This document shows positions 10,943-22,037 of a stretch of DNA of 64,000 nt, in pieces; positions within the stretch are counted from its first letter, which is position 1; every line of letters begins with the position of its first letter. The notes under the pieces were generated by a model. It had not been told where the DNA came from. It worked only from the letters and a program-made list of their open reading frames with translations, and searched no databases. The position numbers and the translations under genes were made by a program. The stretch covers positions 21,909,007-21,973,006 of the forward strand of contig CM039210.1 in assembly GCA_008360975.2 (NCBI GenBank), given 5' to 3'. Origin of the DNA: Lichenostomus cassidix (Eukaryota; Chordata; Aves; Passeriformes; Meliphagidae).

Positions 10943-11359
10943 TGTCTTGGTTTAAAAATGGTATTCTCCAGTTTAGTGCTCCTCCTGAAACACTCCAAAC
11001 TATGCGCTGCTCACTCCCTCCCCATCCCCTCTGCAGCAGGCTGGAGAGGAGAATTGGAGGCACAAAAGGTAGATCGTGGGTTGAGATAAGAACAATTTAC
11101 TGAAAAGAGCAATTAAATAAGGAAACTAATAGTAACAACAACAATATTAATAACAGAGGGTACAAGAGAGGTGAACGATCCACACAACTGCTCACCATGC
11201 GGAAACTGGCAATATGCGAATCGCTGCCATACTACACTGACCTGGAAAGGACCCCTTTCCCCATCCCCGGAAAATGACATTGATGGTATAGATTGGTCCT
11301 AGCCATGCCCCCTCTTGGCCACTGCAAAAATTAACCCTGTCCTGGCTGGAACCAGGACA
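10943..11359 (-). mobile_element. Solo LTR, ERVL type, inside CR1
   Basis: 417 bp. Plus strand runs TGTCTTGGTTT to ACCAGGACA, so the element reads TGTCCTGGT to AAACCAAGACA on the minus strand. It is flanked by perfect GTCAC duplications (10938-10942 and 11360-11364). It shares its 3' end with the LTR of the ERVL provirus at 17127. Confidence 0.9.
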
Positions 11360-11364
11360 GTCAC

Positions 11365-12203
11365 TGATGTCCATTGGGACTCTGTGCCATTGACTGTTAC
11401 CTTCTGAATGCAACTGTCCAACCACTTCCTCATCCACTGAACAGTCCACCCATTGAATCCATCTCTCTTCAATTTAGAGAAAAGGGTGTTGTGGGGGACC
11501 ATGTCAAAGGCCTTACGGAAGTCCAGATAAATGAAATCTGTAGCCCTTCCCTTGTCCACTGATGGAGTCACTCCATCATAGAAGGCCACTGGGTTGGTCA
11601 GGCAGGACTTGCCCTTGGTGAAGCTGTGCTGGCTGTCTTGAATCACCTCCCTGTCCTCCATGTGCCTTAGCACAGCTTCTAGGAGGATCTCTTCCAGGAT
11701 CTTCCCAGGCACAGAGGTGAGGCTGACAGGACAGTAGTTCCCAGGGTCCTCCTTTCTACCCTTTTTAAAGATGGGTGCAATGTTTCCCTTTTTCCAGTCA
11801 CTTGGGACTTCACCTGACTGCCACAACTTTTCAAATATCATGGAAAGTGGCTTGGCAACTACATCAGCCAATTTCCTCTGGACTCCAGGATGCATCTCGC
11901 CTGGTCCCATGTACTTTTGTACATTCAGGTTCCTCAGGTGGTCACAAACCTGATCTTCTCTTACAATGGGAGGGAATTTGCTCCCCTAGTCCCTGACTTG
12001 TAGTCCATCCACTTGAGGTGTGGGAAGAAAGACTGCTGGTAAAGGCTGAGGCAAAAAATTGTTGAATACTTCAGCCTTCTACTCATCTGTTGTTACCAGT
12101 TTGCCAGTCTTGCTTATTGGGGGATACACCTTCTTTGACATTCGTTTTCTGGCTGACATATCTGTAGAAGCCCTTCATGTTATTCTTTGTGTACCTTCCC
12201 AAG
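11365..12203 (-). mobile_element. CR1 LINE segment 2 (reverse transcriptase)
   Basis: The minus-strand frame from 11910 encodes the N-terminal and central reverse transcriptase ([49 protein letters not shown]). It ends where the reverse-oriented family A LTR begins. Confidence 0.9.
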
Positions 12204-13164
12204 TGGGTTGACCTTGGCTGCATACCAGGTGCATACCAAAACCAATCTATTATTCCCCCTGCTCAACTAACTAGATAAGGAGAAAAAGTATAACAAAAGG
12301 CTCATGAGTTAAGAACAGGGAGAGATCACTCACTGATTACCAAAACAGACTTGACTTGGGAAAATTAATTGAATTTATTACAAATAAAATCAGTGCAGGA
12401 TAATAAGAAATAAAAACAAATATTAAAAACACCTTTCCCCCCCACCCCTCTCTCCTTTCAGGGCTTAACTTTATTCACAACTTTCTACCTCCTTCCTGCT
12501 GCAGCACAGTGGGACAAGAAATGGGGGTTGTGGTCAGGTAATCACGTTTCTACCACTGCTTCCTCCCCAGGGAGAGGGGTCCTTTCCCTGCTACAATGTT
12601 GGGTTTTTCCCATGGGAGGCAGTTCTCCATGAACTTCTCCAACATGAGTCCTTCCCACAGGGTACAGTTCTTCATTAACTGCTCTACCATAGGTCCCTTT
12701 CACGGGGTCACAGCTCCTGTCAGGAGCCTGATCCAGCATGGGCCTCCCATGGGCTCACATATACCTTTGGGCATCCACCAACTCCACCATTAACCTCATG
12801 GGCTGCAGGAGCACATCTGCCTCACCATGGTCTTCACCATGGGCTGCAGGAGAATCTCTGCTCTAGTGCCTGGAGCACCTCCTTCTGCACTGACCTTGGT
12901 GTCTGCAGAGTTGTTGCTCTCACATGTTCTCACTCCTCTCTGGCTGCAATTGCTTCTGTGCAGTAACTTTTTTCTTTGCAAATATGTTTTCATGGAGGTG
13001 CCGCCACCATTGCTGATTGGCTTGGCCTTGCCCAGCAGTATGTTTGTCTTGAAGCCAGCCGGCATTGGCCCTATCAGGCATAAGGAAAGTTTCTAGCAGC
13101 TTCTCACAGAAGCCACTCTTCTGGCTTCCCTGCTACCAAAACCTGGCAATGCAAACCCAATACA
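12204..13164 (-). mobile_element. Solo LTR, ERVL type (family A), inside CR1
   Basis: 961 bp, the reverse-orientation relative of 7996-9034: the plus strand ends GCAAACCCAATACA. The flanks are CCAAG (12199-12203) and TCAAG (13165-13169), a 5-bp duplication with one mismatch. The first few terminal bases on the left appear lost or mutated. Confidence 0.8.
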
Positions 13165-13370
13165 TCAAGTTCAGCTCCAGCTGTACCTTGGCCTTCCTTA
13201 CCTTGCCCTTACACAACCAGACAGCATTCCTGTAGTCTTCCTGGGATACCTGCCCTACTTCCACTGCTTGTGCGTTTCCTTCTTTCCTTTTAGTTTGCCC
13301 AGCAGGTCTTGGTTTAGCCATGCTGGTCTGTTGCCTTTCTTGCCCCATTTCTTGCATCTTCCCCTTATTT
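13165..13370 (-). mobile_element. CR1 LINE segment 3 (linker before RT)
   Basis: The minus-strand frame with TSMAKPRPAGQTKRK and VRKAKVQLELNL continues the CR1 of 10045-12203. It is 5'-truncated near 13370. Confidence 0.85.
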
Positions 13371-13679
13371 CACCACTTCATCCCATTATTCATTTTCAAC
13401 AGATGAAGAACACAGTATCTTTACAGTAACTATTCTGGAGAGGGTCCAGAAAAGCAGAATATGGAAGATGTTGATACCAGTATCTAGCCAAAGGGAACCC
13501 AAAACGCCTTGCTGAGCTCAAGTAATCCTGCTTTACATAAATCTAGAAGGTACCTTCAATAGCTGACAAAGAGCTTGCCACAAGCAATATAAAAAGAAGT
13601 GTCAAGTCTACAATTACAGATGGGTCATTTTGGCTCGGTGGGGCAAACAGAATGTTTGCCATCCATGATCTTTCTATGT
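13371..13679. other. No recognised feature
   Basis: Spacer between two minus-strand CR1 copies. Nothing identifiable. Confidence 0.5.
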
Positions 13680-13931
13680 CAGTCAGCTAAACTTTCTCTC
13701 TGATACAGAAGACCATTTTGAATTGTATAATCCACTCTATCCGTGTTGAGAAGGCTGTCTGCACAACCAGGGTTGCCCCACTCCAGGTGCATAATCCGGC
13801 ACTTACTCTTGTTAAACTCTATAGCTGGTAATTGCCCAGCCCTCCAATCTGTCCAGGTCTCTCTGCAGGGTCTCTCTGCTTCTGGAGTCAGCAGCTCCAA
13901 TTTAGTATTGTCGGCAAACTTACTTAGTATC
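13680..13931 (-). mobile_element. Near full-length CR1, segment 1 (RT C-terminus)
   Basis: The minus-strand frame 13900-13679 (ETWTDWRAGQLPAIEFNKSK, a region just after the RT catalytic site) begins the largest CR1 of the window. Its 3' UTR is missing. Further parts follow at 14479, 21214 and 22038. Confidence 0.75.
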
Positions 13932-14478
13932 TGTTTTGCTTATTAATGCGATTAGCAAAGGGATCGGAACAAAACGACGACTTATTTAGAGATAATAAGT
14001 AACAAAATACATGGATAATAAGCAGATAACAGAAATAAGCATAGAAAGGCACTGCATCAAATCATTACTACAGATGACAGCTAGTGATTAAGAAAAGATA
14101 CATCACCAATTACCCTAATAGGTTAGCATCATCCTGGTCCATACTTCAGCTGGGGAACCCCGTTGCAGTGAAGAGCTGGAGAAACCCTCCCAGTAATTGG
14201 AAAATCCTATGCAGAGCATTTGCTCATAGGTGAGGCTTCCGATCCTGCTACAAAGGAGTCTCACTTTTATATTGTTACTTGTATAAGGGTGCGTGACCAG
14301 ATGTTTCTTTTGGAACTTTGTGGTCTGGCATACCCATCTGCTGGCCAGGCGCCTGGACATGTTGAGCACAGAGCCCCTGTCTTCCTAAAATTGCACATGT
14401 TGTTTTGAAAAGGTACATATGTTTGAAAGTTCATACAGTGGTCAATTTTGGTTCAGGCTCCACATAGGGCCTACCACA
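13932..14478 (-). mobile_element. Solo LTR-like insertion inside CR1
   Basis: It interrupts CR1 coding precisely and has TG...CA ends on the plus strand (TGTTTTGC to CTACCACA). AGTAT occurs just outside both ends but offset by one or two bases, so the duplication is not clean. The family is not recognised. Confidence 0.5.
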
Positions 14479-17126
14479 TCAGTATACCTTCCAGTCCTGC
14501 CTCCAAGTTATTTATGAAGATGTTGAAGAGCACTGGGCCTAAGATGGAGCCCTGTGGAACCCCACCAGTGACTGGCTGCCTGCCTGATGTCATCCCATTC
14601 ACTGTAACCCTTTGCGCCTGATGCATGAGCCAGTTGCTCACCCATTGTATGATGTGTTTATCCAGTTGTGTGCTGGACAGTTTGTCCAGGAGGATACTAT
14701 GAGAGATAGTATCAAAAGCTTTACTGAAATACAAAAAGATTACATCAACTAGCTTCCCTTGATCCACTACATGGGTAACCTTGTTGCAGGACTTTTCCCT
14801 CATGAAGCCATGAACAATCCCAGAATAATCTTCTCCATAATTTTATCAGTCACTAAAATGAGACTGACAGGCCTGTAGTTTCCAGGGTCATCCTTGAAAA
14901 TTGGGACAATGCTTGCCAGCTTCCAGTCAACTGAGACCTTTCCAGATTCCCAAGACTGTTCAAGAATCATTGAGAGAGGCCTAGTGATGACATCAGCCAG
15001 CATTTTAGTATTCTCGGATTAATCCCATCAGGCCCCATAAATTTGTAGGGATCCAGCTGGAGCAGAAGATCCTACACAAGTTCCGGGTCAACTGGGAGTT
15101 GATAATTCTTGCAGTCATGGTCCTCCAGCTCAGGGCAGTGGGACCCCCTTAGTCCATTATCAGTGTTGAAGACAAAGGTGAAGAAAGCATTGAATAACTC
15201 TGCCTTGTCTCTGTTATGAGAGGTGACCATCCTCATCCTGTAATGGGCTGATGTTTTTTCTGAACTGCCTTTTGCTATTGACATACTTTAAAAAAGCTCT
15301 TTTTATTGTCCCCCATAGTTCTGGCTGCTTCAACTCCAATTGAGCTTTGGCTGCATGAATTTTCTCCCTACAGTGCTGATAAGCATCTTTCTATTTCTCC
15401 CATGTCTGCTGACCTTGCTTCCACTGGCCATACACCTTCCCTTTTGGCCTTAGCTCCAGAAAAAGATCCCTGCTCAGCCAAGCCAGTCTTCTGCCTCGCC
15501 TGCTTGATGTCCAACATTTGGGAATTGCCTGCTCCTGTGCTCTTAGGAGGTGGTGCTTAAAAAGCGACAAGCCCTGATGGACCCCAGCACCTTCAACAGT
15601 TTTTCTAAGGGACCTTGCTAGCTAGTTCCCTGAGTAGCCTGAAGTCTGCTCTCCTCATGTCCAAGATTGATGTTTTGCTGACACTTTTCCTTCTGTCACC
15701 AGAGATTTTAGACACCCCTGTTTCATAGTTGCTGTGACCAAGGTAGCCGCCAATTGTCACTTCACTCACAGACCCCTCTCTGTTAACAAGCAACAAATCA
15801 AGGTAGGCACCTTTCCAAGTTGGCTCCCTTAGTACCTGTACCATGATGTTGTCATCCACGTGTTTTAGGAATCTTCTGGACCTGTTTATGCCAGCTGTGT
15901 GGTGTTCCTAGTTAACATCCAGCAAGTTGAGTCCCCCATAAGGACAAGGGTGGTTGATTTAGAGGTGCCCCTTGGTTCCTTAAAGAATGATTCTTTGTTG
16001 TTGTCATGTCTGGGTGGTCTATAGTAGACTCCCACAATGACATTCGATAATTATACACAGATAATTGTTTGTCCCTTAATCCTTACCCAGAGAATCTCAA
16101 CCGTGCCATTGCCAACTGTGAGCTCCATACACTCCAGCCCCTTCATTACACAGTATGCCATCTCCCCACCTTGCCTGCCCTGCCTATCCCTCCTGAAAAG
16201 CCTGTAACCATCCAACATAGCACTCCAGTCACAGGACTCATCCCACCAGGTTTCACTTATGCCAATGATGTCGTGTCTCGGGTACTGGACCAAAACTTCA
16301 AGCTCCTCTTGTTTGTTCCTCATGCTGTGTGCATTAGTGTAGAAATATTTCAGGTGTGGTACATTGTAGCCAACACTTCGTGGAGCAGATTGAAGGATGT
16401 CACTAGCGCTCATTCCCTCAAGTTTTGGTGTGCCATCCCATTGCTTATCACTAGCCAGCCTGATTTTGTACCTTTCCTTTTTCCAGTCTAGTTTAAAGCT
16501 CTATTGATCAGCCCTGCTAACTCCTGTGTGAAAACACTTTTTTCCCCTCTGAGAAAGGTGCATCCCCTCAGGTGTCAGTAGACCTGCTGTTTTATAAACC
16601 ATTCCATGGTCAAAACCCCTAAAATTCTGCCCATGACACCAGCCTTGGAGTCACATGTTGAGCTGATGGGTCTGCCTGTTCCTTTCATTATCCTTCCCTG
16701 CCACTGGAAGGACCAAGGAAAACATTACCTGTCATCCTGATTCTTCAACAAGTTGCCCTAAGGCCCTGAAATCCCTTTTGATTGCGCTTGGATTTCTCTT
16801 TGCTATCTTATCACTGCTGAAATGAGGCATCAATAGCAGATAATAATCAGAGTGCCATACTAGACTAGAGATCTTTCTAGTAATGTCCCTTACCCAGTCC
16901 TCAGGAAGGCAGCAGACTTTCCTGTGGGTTGGGTCCATTAAGCATATAGGGCCCCCCACTCCCCTTAGAAGGGAGTCACTAATAACAACTACCCTTCTGT
17001 TTTTAACAGAGGTGGTCATGATGCAGGGGGTAGGCTGTCTTGCCCTAGGCAAACCCTCCGTCCACCTCATCAGTTGTGTGTCCTTCCAGTTCCAGGGCCT
17101 CATTCCTGTTGTATAAGGTACTAAAC
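14479..17126 (-). mobile_element. Near full-length CR1, segment 2 (ORF1 esterase to RT)
   Basis: Reading the minus strand from 17126 down: ORF1 esterase-like block (17148-16732, RRVVVISDSLLRG; the usual GDSL glycine is Ser here, at 16966-16980), start of ORF2 endonuclease (16413-16051, TNAHSMRNKQEELEV, GISETWWDESCDWS), endonuclease end (15859-15605), linker (15284-15072) and reverse transcriptase (15003-14471, with [20 protein letters not shown]). Multiple frameshifts and stops make it inactive. The ERVL provirus starts at 17127. Confidence 0.9.
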
Positions 17127-18051
17127 TGTCCTGGGAAACCCAAAACATTATTGTATTCCATATCTATCAGTGCCCAAAATTGTTACTGTCTCTTTAAGAC
17201 CCTGCAGCCAGAAATGGAATCGAAGGGCCAGTGGGTGCTGGGCTTTTTAAAGTCAGAGTCACCCAAGCAGAACTCTCTTGCCTCTTAGCTCTCTTGCTTC
17301 TTGACTCTTGGCTTTTGCCATAGAGCTGAGGCAGCACGGGTGAAAGCTTTCCTTTTGTTTCTTTTCCGAGGGGGTTGCTCCAGGCATTTGTTTTTTTCAG
17401 AGAGGCTTCGTTTTGCAGTCCTGGACTGCCTCAGGGCAAATTCTGTGAGTGCCTGTCTGCAGCCGTGGCGTTGTGCCGAGAGGAGTGGAGCAGCCCGCTC
17501 TGTGTGGTCAGCCCTGCCTGACACCAGGACACAGCTCAAGTTAAAAGGCACAGAGTCCAAGTCGCCCCAGCCAGCTGCCTGCCATTATCTGCCGAAAGGA
17601 AGGCAGTCTTTCCACGAGTTCTAGCCCATGACGAAATACCAGCCGTCGGAGTGTGCCAGCTGCCTTTCTTGACGGAGCTGCTGCCACCAGAGAAATAAGG
17701 AAGGGGGGGAAGGAGAAAGGGCTTGCTGCCATTTTCCCTTTGTCTCCCTACACACAGTCGTCCGTGGAGAGCACCATCTTGCGGGGGGGGGGTGGGGTAC
17801 TCCGCCATGTTTTGAGTTTCTCTTTGTTCCTAGAATGTCCGTGAGATTTCAGCAACTTTGTGACTAGTGGCTATTACTGTTATTTTTTGCCTGTTGCTAT
17901 TTCTTTCTTTTTTTAAGTAAACTGTTATTTTTTCACTTATAACTACTCGTATCCATTTCTCTCTATTGGTGGAAAGGGATTGGTTAAAACTATAAGGGGA
18001 GGTAACTCATTTTAGACTGTCCACCTCTTTAAATTGTCTTAAACCAAGACA
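17127..18051 (+). repeat. 5' LTR of the ERVL provirus
   Basis: Begins TGTCCTGGGAAACCC and ends TTGTCTTAAACCAAGACA. The GC-rich middle (17330-17830) makes chance open frames on both strands. A G-run of nine lies near 17783. Confidence 0.85.
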
Positions 18052-18055
18052 TATT

Positions 18056-18073
18056 TGGCACCCAACTAAATGG
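18056..18073 (+). other. Primer binding site of the ERVL provirus
   Basis: TGGCACCCAACTAAATGG follows the LTR after four bases. The first part resembles the tRNA-Lys(1,2) complement and the second half does not. Primer identity is uncertain. Confidence 0.5.
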
Positions 18074-18104
18074 GCACAAGAGACAAAGGAAAAACATAAT
18101 AATT

Positions 18105-18788
18105 TTGACCAAAACATTTGTGTATTGTGTACAGAACTCACTGACCACCATGCTGCTCAGTCTAATCATGGGGCTGTGTCACCTAAGTTCATATACTTGT
18201 CTGTATATTTGGTACAACTTCCCCAAGATATGGCTCTTTTTTGGATCAGAGACACAAACCAATATTGTTTTGTTGATACTCTCTGTGATATCAGCTTATG
18301 TAAAGAAAACATCAGAGGCAATGAAGATCATTTGGGATGCGTATTTGTTGTTGTTTGCCTGTCCTGGTCTCAGCTGCTACTTCTGGGGGTTTAGTAATAA
18401 TTGCACCCAGCCTAGTGGGAGAAAAATAGGGAATGATTTTTCCCAAACTTACACCTCCTTCTCCCCCTTCAGGTCTGACACATCACCTTTTGAGTATGTT
18501 CAGTTCCCTCTGGATGTTAAAGACACCATATTTTTGTTGCTAATTCTGCTATGTCTGCTCTTTATGGTCTACAACACATATAGAATCAGGGCTGAGATTT
18601 CCACGGATGTTGCCCAGAGATTTGTCCCAGTGGTGGAAAATCCTGAGTGCCATGGCATGTGGAAGAAAATGGGCCAGACTTTGAAGAAATACTCTGCCCC
18701 AATAGTTTGGAAGTTCCCCCCTGAACAAATACAGAACCCAGCTAAGGTAGCAGAATATCTGAAAGAAAATTGCAGTGGCAGCTCCTAA
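18105..18788 (+). CDS. Uninterrupted 227-aa frame for a multi-pass membrane protein in the ERVL leader
   Basis: The frame runs from ATG at 18105 to TAA at 18786 without a stop. I recognise no host or viral family. Hydrophobic stretches at about residues 14-38, 52-66, 79-96 and 131-147 suggest three or four membrane passes. The last 80 residues are charged and soluble-like (NTYRIRAEISTDVAQRFVPV, ending KENCSGSS). It lies directly after the primer binding site, where gag begins in ordinary retroviruses, and is in the same frame as the decayed gag that follows, so it may be an N-terminal extension of Gag rather than a separate gene. Gag and pol behind it carry many stops while this frame has none, which is odd for one element of one age. 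A start at codon 16 (MLLSLIMG) is also possible. Confidence 0.5.
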   Translation: MTKTFVYCVQNSLTTMLLSLIMGLCHLSSYTCLYIWYNFPKIWLFFGSETQTNIVLLILSVISAYVKKTSEAMKIIWDAYLLLFACPGLSCYFWGFSNNCTQPSGRKIGNDFSQTYTSFSPFRSDTSPFEYVQFPLDVKDTIFLLLILLCLLFMVYNTYRIRAEISTDVAQRFVPVVENPECHGMWKKMGQTLKKYSAPIVWKFPPEQIQNPAKVAEYLKENCSGSS

Positions 18789-19970
18789 GACAGGCAGCTT
18801 ATTGCACTGTGCTAGGCCCTGGCTAATGCTTATTGCATGCTGCTCGTTACTGTACAGCAGACTGTACACCCAGAGGGAAAGGAGAACAAATCAGCAGATA
18901 CCCCAGTCACTCAGGCTGGAGTTAAACCAGAAGGGCAACCTAAGCCAATAGCAGTTGCCCCCATCCAGAGGAGAAAATACAAGACCATTCGCCTGGTGGA
19001 TGACAAAGGGGAGGCAGGACCCTCATAACCAGCAGAGGAATCAGAACCAGAAATAATCACTGAATCTTTGTCCTTAGAAAGTCTCCGCAATCTGAGGAAA
19101 GACCTCACCCAATGACCCAATGAGTCTATATGGAGCTGGTTGATCTGAGTCTGGGACACCACAGTCAATGATACAATTTTGGACAGTACTGAAGTGTGGC
19201 ACTTGGAATCTCTGTCACGTGATGTGGGTATTGACCAAGGGATCACAAAGAGGCCAGAACCTCTCAGCCTCTGGATGTGACTCTTAACAAGTGTGAAGGA
19301 GAGATACCTTTGCCCAGAAGATCTCCAGCTGCAGCAAAGCCCTTGGAAGACAATGGAGCAAGGAATCCAACGCTTGCGAGAATGGGCTGTGATAGAGATC
19401 CTTTTCTCAAATGAGGACTAACCCACTAAGAGTCCAGACCTGGGAAAATGTACAACACTGATGTGGCTCAAACTTGCATGACTTGGGACACAAGTGTACT
19501 CTCAGTTCCTAGCGATGCTGCAATAGGATGAGGGAAATGAGAGGGTGGGTGCTATGACAAGAAGACTCTGGACATACAAAGATACTGTCCATGCCTCAAC
19601 ACGAGCCCAAGTCTCAGCAGTGTAAACAGACTTGACTGAGCATATGTGGAAATGAGAAGAGAAGATTGCAGAAAGCCATCAGAAATTCGGGAAGGAGCTT
19701 AAAGAGAACTTTCTCCAAGTTTTGTCGGTACAGACCAGAGCCCCTGCTATCAGAAGCAGATGTCCCCTGGCTAGGGAGAGGGGGTACACCCCACAAGGCA
19801 ATCCGTGGTTTCTCCTGTGTGAGCATGGGGAAGACATGAGAAGATGGGATGGAAAACCCACCTTTGTCCTAGCAGCACAGGTGCATAAACTAAAGGAGGA
19901 AACTATTAACAGAGGGAGTTCCACCAGAATGAATGTAGCTCCAATTTCCCATGACAGCTGATAGGTATAA
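18789..19970 (+). pseudogene. gag: Decayed ERVL gag
   Basis: Plus-strand fragments with frequent in-frame stops include a basic segment (RRKYKTIRLVDDKGEAGPS, ending 19027), a charged capsid-like stretch at 19340-19470 (MEQGIQRLREW) and a C-terminal part around 19715-19960 with a GYTPQGNPWF segment followed by a RRWDGKP motif. No zinc knuckle is seen. Identification rests on position between the leader and the protease and on general Gag character. Confidence 0.6.
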
Positions 19971-20099
19971 CAGAAGGGAGGATGACATGTCTGATCCCCT
20001 TGAAGGGACCTCCAGAATGTATGCTCAGGGAAGGAACAATAGCTAGAACTAGAGGGGCCCTGCCTCTAGCCAGGTAGAGGCCAGGGAGAATCATGTCTA

Positions 20100-21187
20100 T
20101 TGGACTGAATGGATCCGATGACCTGGCACATAAGAACCACAAAAATACAAGGCTTTGGTTGACACTGGTGCAAAATGTATTCTTGTACCATTGGGACATG
20201 TGGGGGCAGAACCTGTTTCCATTGTTGGGGTGACAGGGGATTCTCAGCAGTTGACCCTGTTGGAAGCTGAGGTGAGCTTGATGAGGAAGGAGTAGCACAA
20301 ACACCCCATCATGACTGGTCCAGAGGCACCATGTATTCTTGGCATAGATTACCTCAGGATTGGTTATTTCAAAGACCCAAAAGGACTCAGGTGGGCTTTT
20401 GGGATAGCTGCTGTGGAGATAGAAGGCATTAGACAGTTGAACACCTGGCCTGGTCTCTCAGAGAACCCATCTGCTGTAGAACTGCTGAGGGTCAAAGAAC
20501 AGCAGGTACCAATTGCCACCACTACAGTGCATCATCAGCAATACTGCACAAACCAAGACTCCATTATTCCCCTACATAAGATGATCTGTGAACTGGAGAG
20601 CCAGGGAATGGTCAGTAAGATTCACTCACCCTTTAATAGTCCTATATAGCTGGTGCTTAAGTCCAGTAGACAGTGGAGACTGACAATGGATTATTGTGGC
20701 CCGAATGAAGTCACACCATCACTGAGTGCTGCTGTGCCAGACATGCTGGAACTTCAGTACGAACTGGAGTCCAAGGCAGCAAAATGGTGCCCCTATTGAT
20801 ATTGCAAATGCATTTTTCTCCCTTCCTTCAGCAGCAGAGTGCAGGCCACAGTTCATGTTCACTTGGAGGAGCATCCAGTACTCCTGGAACCGACTGCCCC
20901 AGGGGTGGAAACACAGTCCCACTATTTGACATGGACAGATCCAGACTGCACTGGAAAAGGGTGAGGCTCCAGAACATTTGCAGTACATTGATGACATCAA
21001 AGTATGGGGCGACACAGCAGAGGAAGTTTTTGGGAAAGGGGAGAAAACAATCCAGATTCTCCTGCAAGTGGGTTTTTCTATCAAAGTAAGGTCGAGGGAC
21101 CTGCCCAGGAAATTCAGTTCCTAGGGGCGAAGTGGCAAGACAGATGCAGGCAGATTCCAACAGAGGTGATTAATAAGATAGCTGTCT
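20100..21187 (+). pseudogene. pol: Decayed ERVL pol: protease and partial reverse transcriptase
   Basis: An aspartic protease active site VDTGA lies at 20158-20172, followed by a protease-like end (CILGIDYL at 20332-20355). Reverse transcriptase begins near 20560 (IPLHKMICELESQGM) and reaches the catalytic YIDD at 20985-20996. Several stops and frameshifts separate the pieces. Coding ends about 190 bases after YIDD at the deletion junction, so connection, RNase H and integrase are absent. Confidence 0.85.
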
Positions 21188-21208
21188 TAATTGTCTTAAA
21201 CCAAGACA
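21188..21208 (+). repeat. Stub of the ERVL 3' LTR (about 21 bp)
   Basis: TTAATTGTCTTAAACCAAGACA matches the last bases of the 5' LTR (18029-18051) and abuts the TAAAC duplication. It is all that remains of the 3' LTR. Confidence 0.85.
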
Positions 21209-21213
21209 TAAAC

Positions 21214-21566
21214 CCATTTGTCAACTCTAAGTTTTAGGAGGAGGAGGAGCCTTCCTCCTTGGATGGGCAGTGACCAGCTTCCAGCTTGCATGTTCAACAG
21301 ACCTTAGCCTTAGTGTTTGACATGGTTCTGAGCCCACCTGCCTCTCCATTGCAATGGAGGTTTGAGACTCCTGAGACTGTAGCATCTCTGAGAATACTCT
21401 ATCAGTCTCTCGCTCATTCTCACAAATGCTGCACAGCCAGCTTTACTTCCTCATGTAACTCCTTGACCTGGTGACACAGCTCAACAACACACCTTCTGCA
21501 GAAGGGATGACTGTCAGCCCTGGCGTCATGGAATCAGGCACTCCTGACAACCTGAGACCATCAGGT
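21214..21566 (-). mobile_element. Near full-length CR1, segment 3 (ORF1 coiled-coil part)
   Basis: The minus strand resumes CR1 ORF1 beyond the ERVL insertion. The frame around 21505-21410 gives RRCVVELCHQVKELHEEVKL, a coiled-coil-like stretch typical of CR1 ORF1. Confidence 0.75.
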
Positions 21567-22037
21567 TGATGCCTGATGGGTTTTTTGTCCTTTTTCATTA
21601 TACTTTTATACCCTTTTATATATACTCTTTACCCTTTCCCATTCCTGTACTTTTCACTCCCTGTATCTTAGCCCCACATGTTTATAACCCTTGTACTCTA
21701 GCCTTTTTCAGAATTCTTTGGAGAAGACGAAACATCCCCACAATCTCAAGAACATGAGGCACCAACCTTGGAAGAGCCCCATCCCTGGGACATGTTTTTG
21801 TAAACTAAGTTGTAACCTTTTTGAGGGGAGGTAATTTGAATAAGGGGGCAATTACTTCATTTGTTAAGTTTCTTATTGGGAAATTTTAGATAAGTATGCT
21901 AATTGGTGAAGTCCATAAAATGATACACTCGTTGTACCGGAGAGCTCTTTTTCGTGATGGTGCACCTGGAATCCTATTAAACCAAGGTAATACCCTTTTC
22001 CTATACTGCGTGTCTGCGTCTCAAATTTTTTACCAGC
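21567..22037 (+). mobile_element. Solo LTR (family with 53582-54104), inside CR1
   Basis: Starts TGATGCCTGATG and ends TTTTTTACCAGCA. The same start and similar 3' part (ATTACTTCATTTG, CTTATTG.GAAATT, TATGCTAATT) recur in reverse at 53582-54104. No clean duplication is visible. CR1 ORF1 coding is present on both sides. Confidence 0.65.

Larger units (their letters stand above)
17127..21208 (+). mobile_element. ERVL provirus, internally deleted, inside CR1
   Basis: Flanked by perfect 5-bp duplications TAAAC (17122-17126 and 21209-21213). Order: 925-bp 5' LTR, primer binding site, a 227-codon membrane-protein frame, decayed gag, protease and the first part of reverse transcriptase. It then jumps directly into the last ~22 bases of the 3' LTR. 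RNase H, integrase and nearly all of the 3' LTR were lost by one internal deletion. The host CR1 resumes on both sides, confirming the limits. Confidence 0.9.

Noticed and set aside
13926..14485. AGTAT as duplication of the LTR at 13932-14478
   Set aside because: The two AGTAT copies do not directly abut TG...CA ends, so I do not claim it as a target-site duplication.
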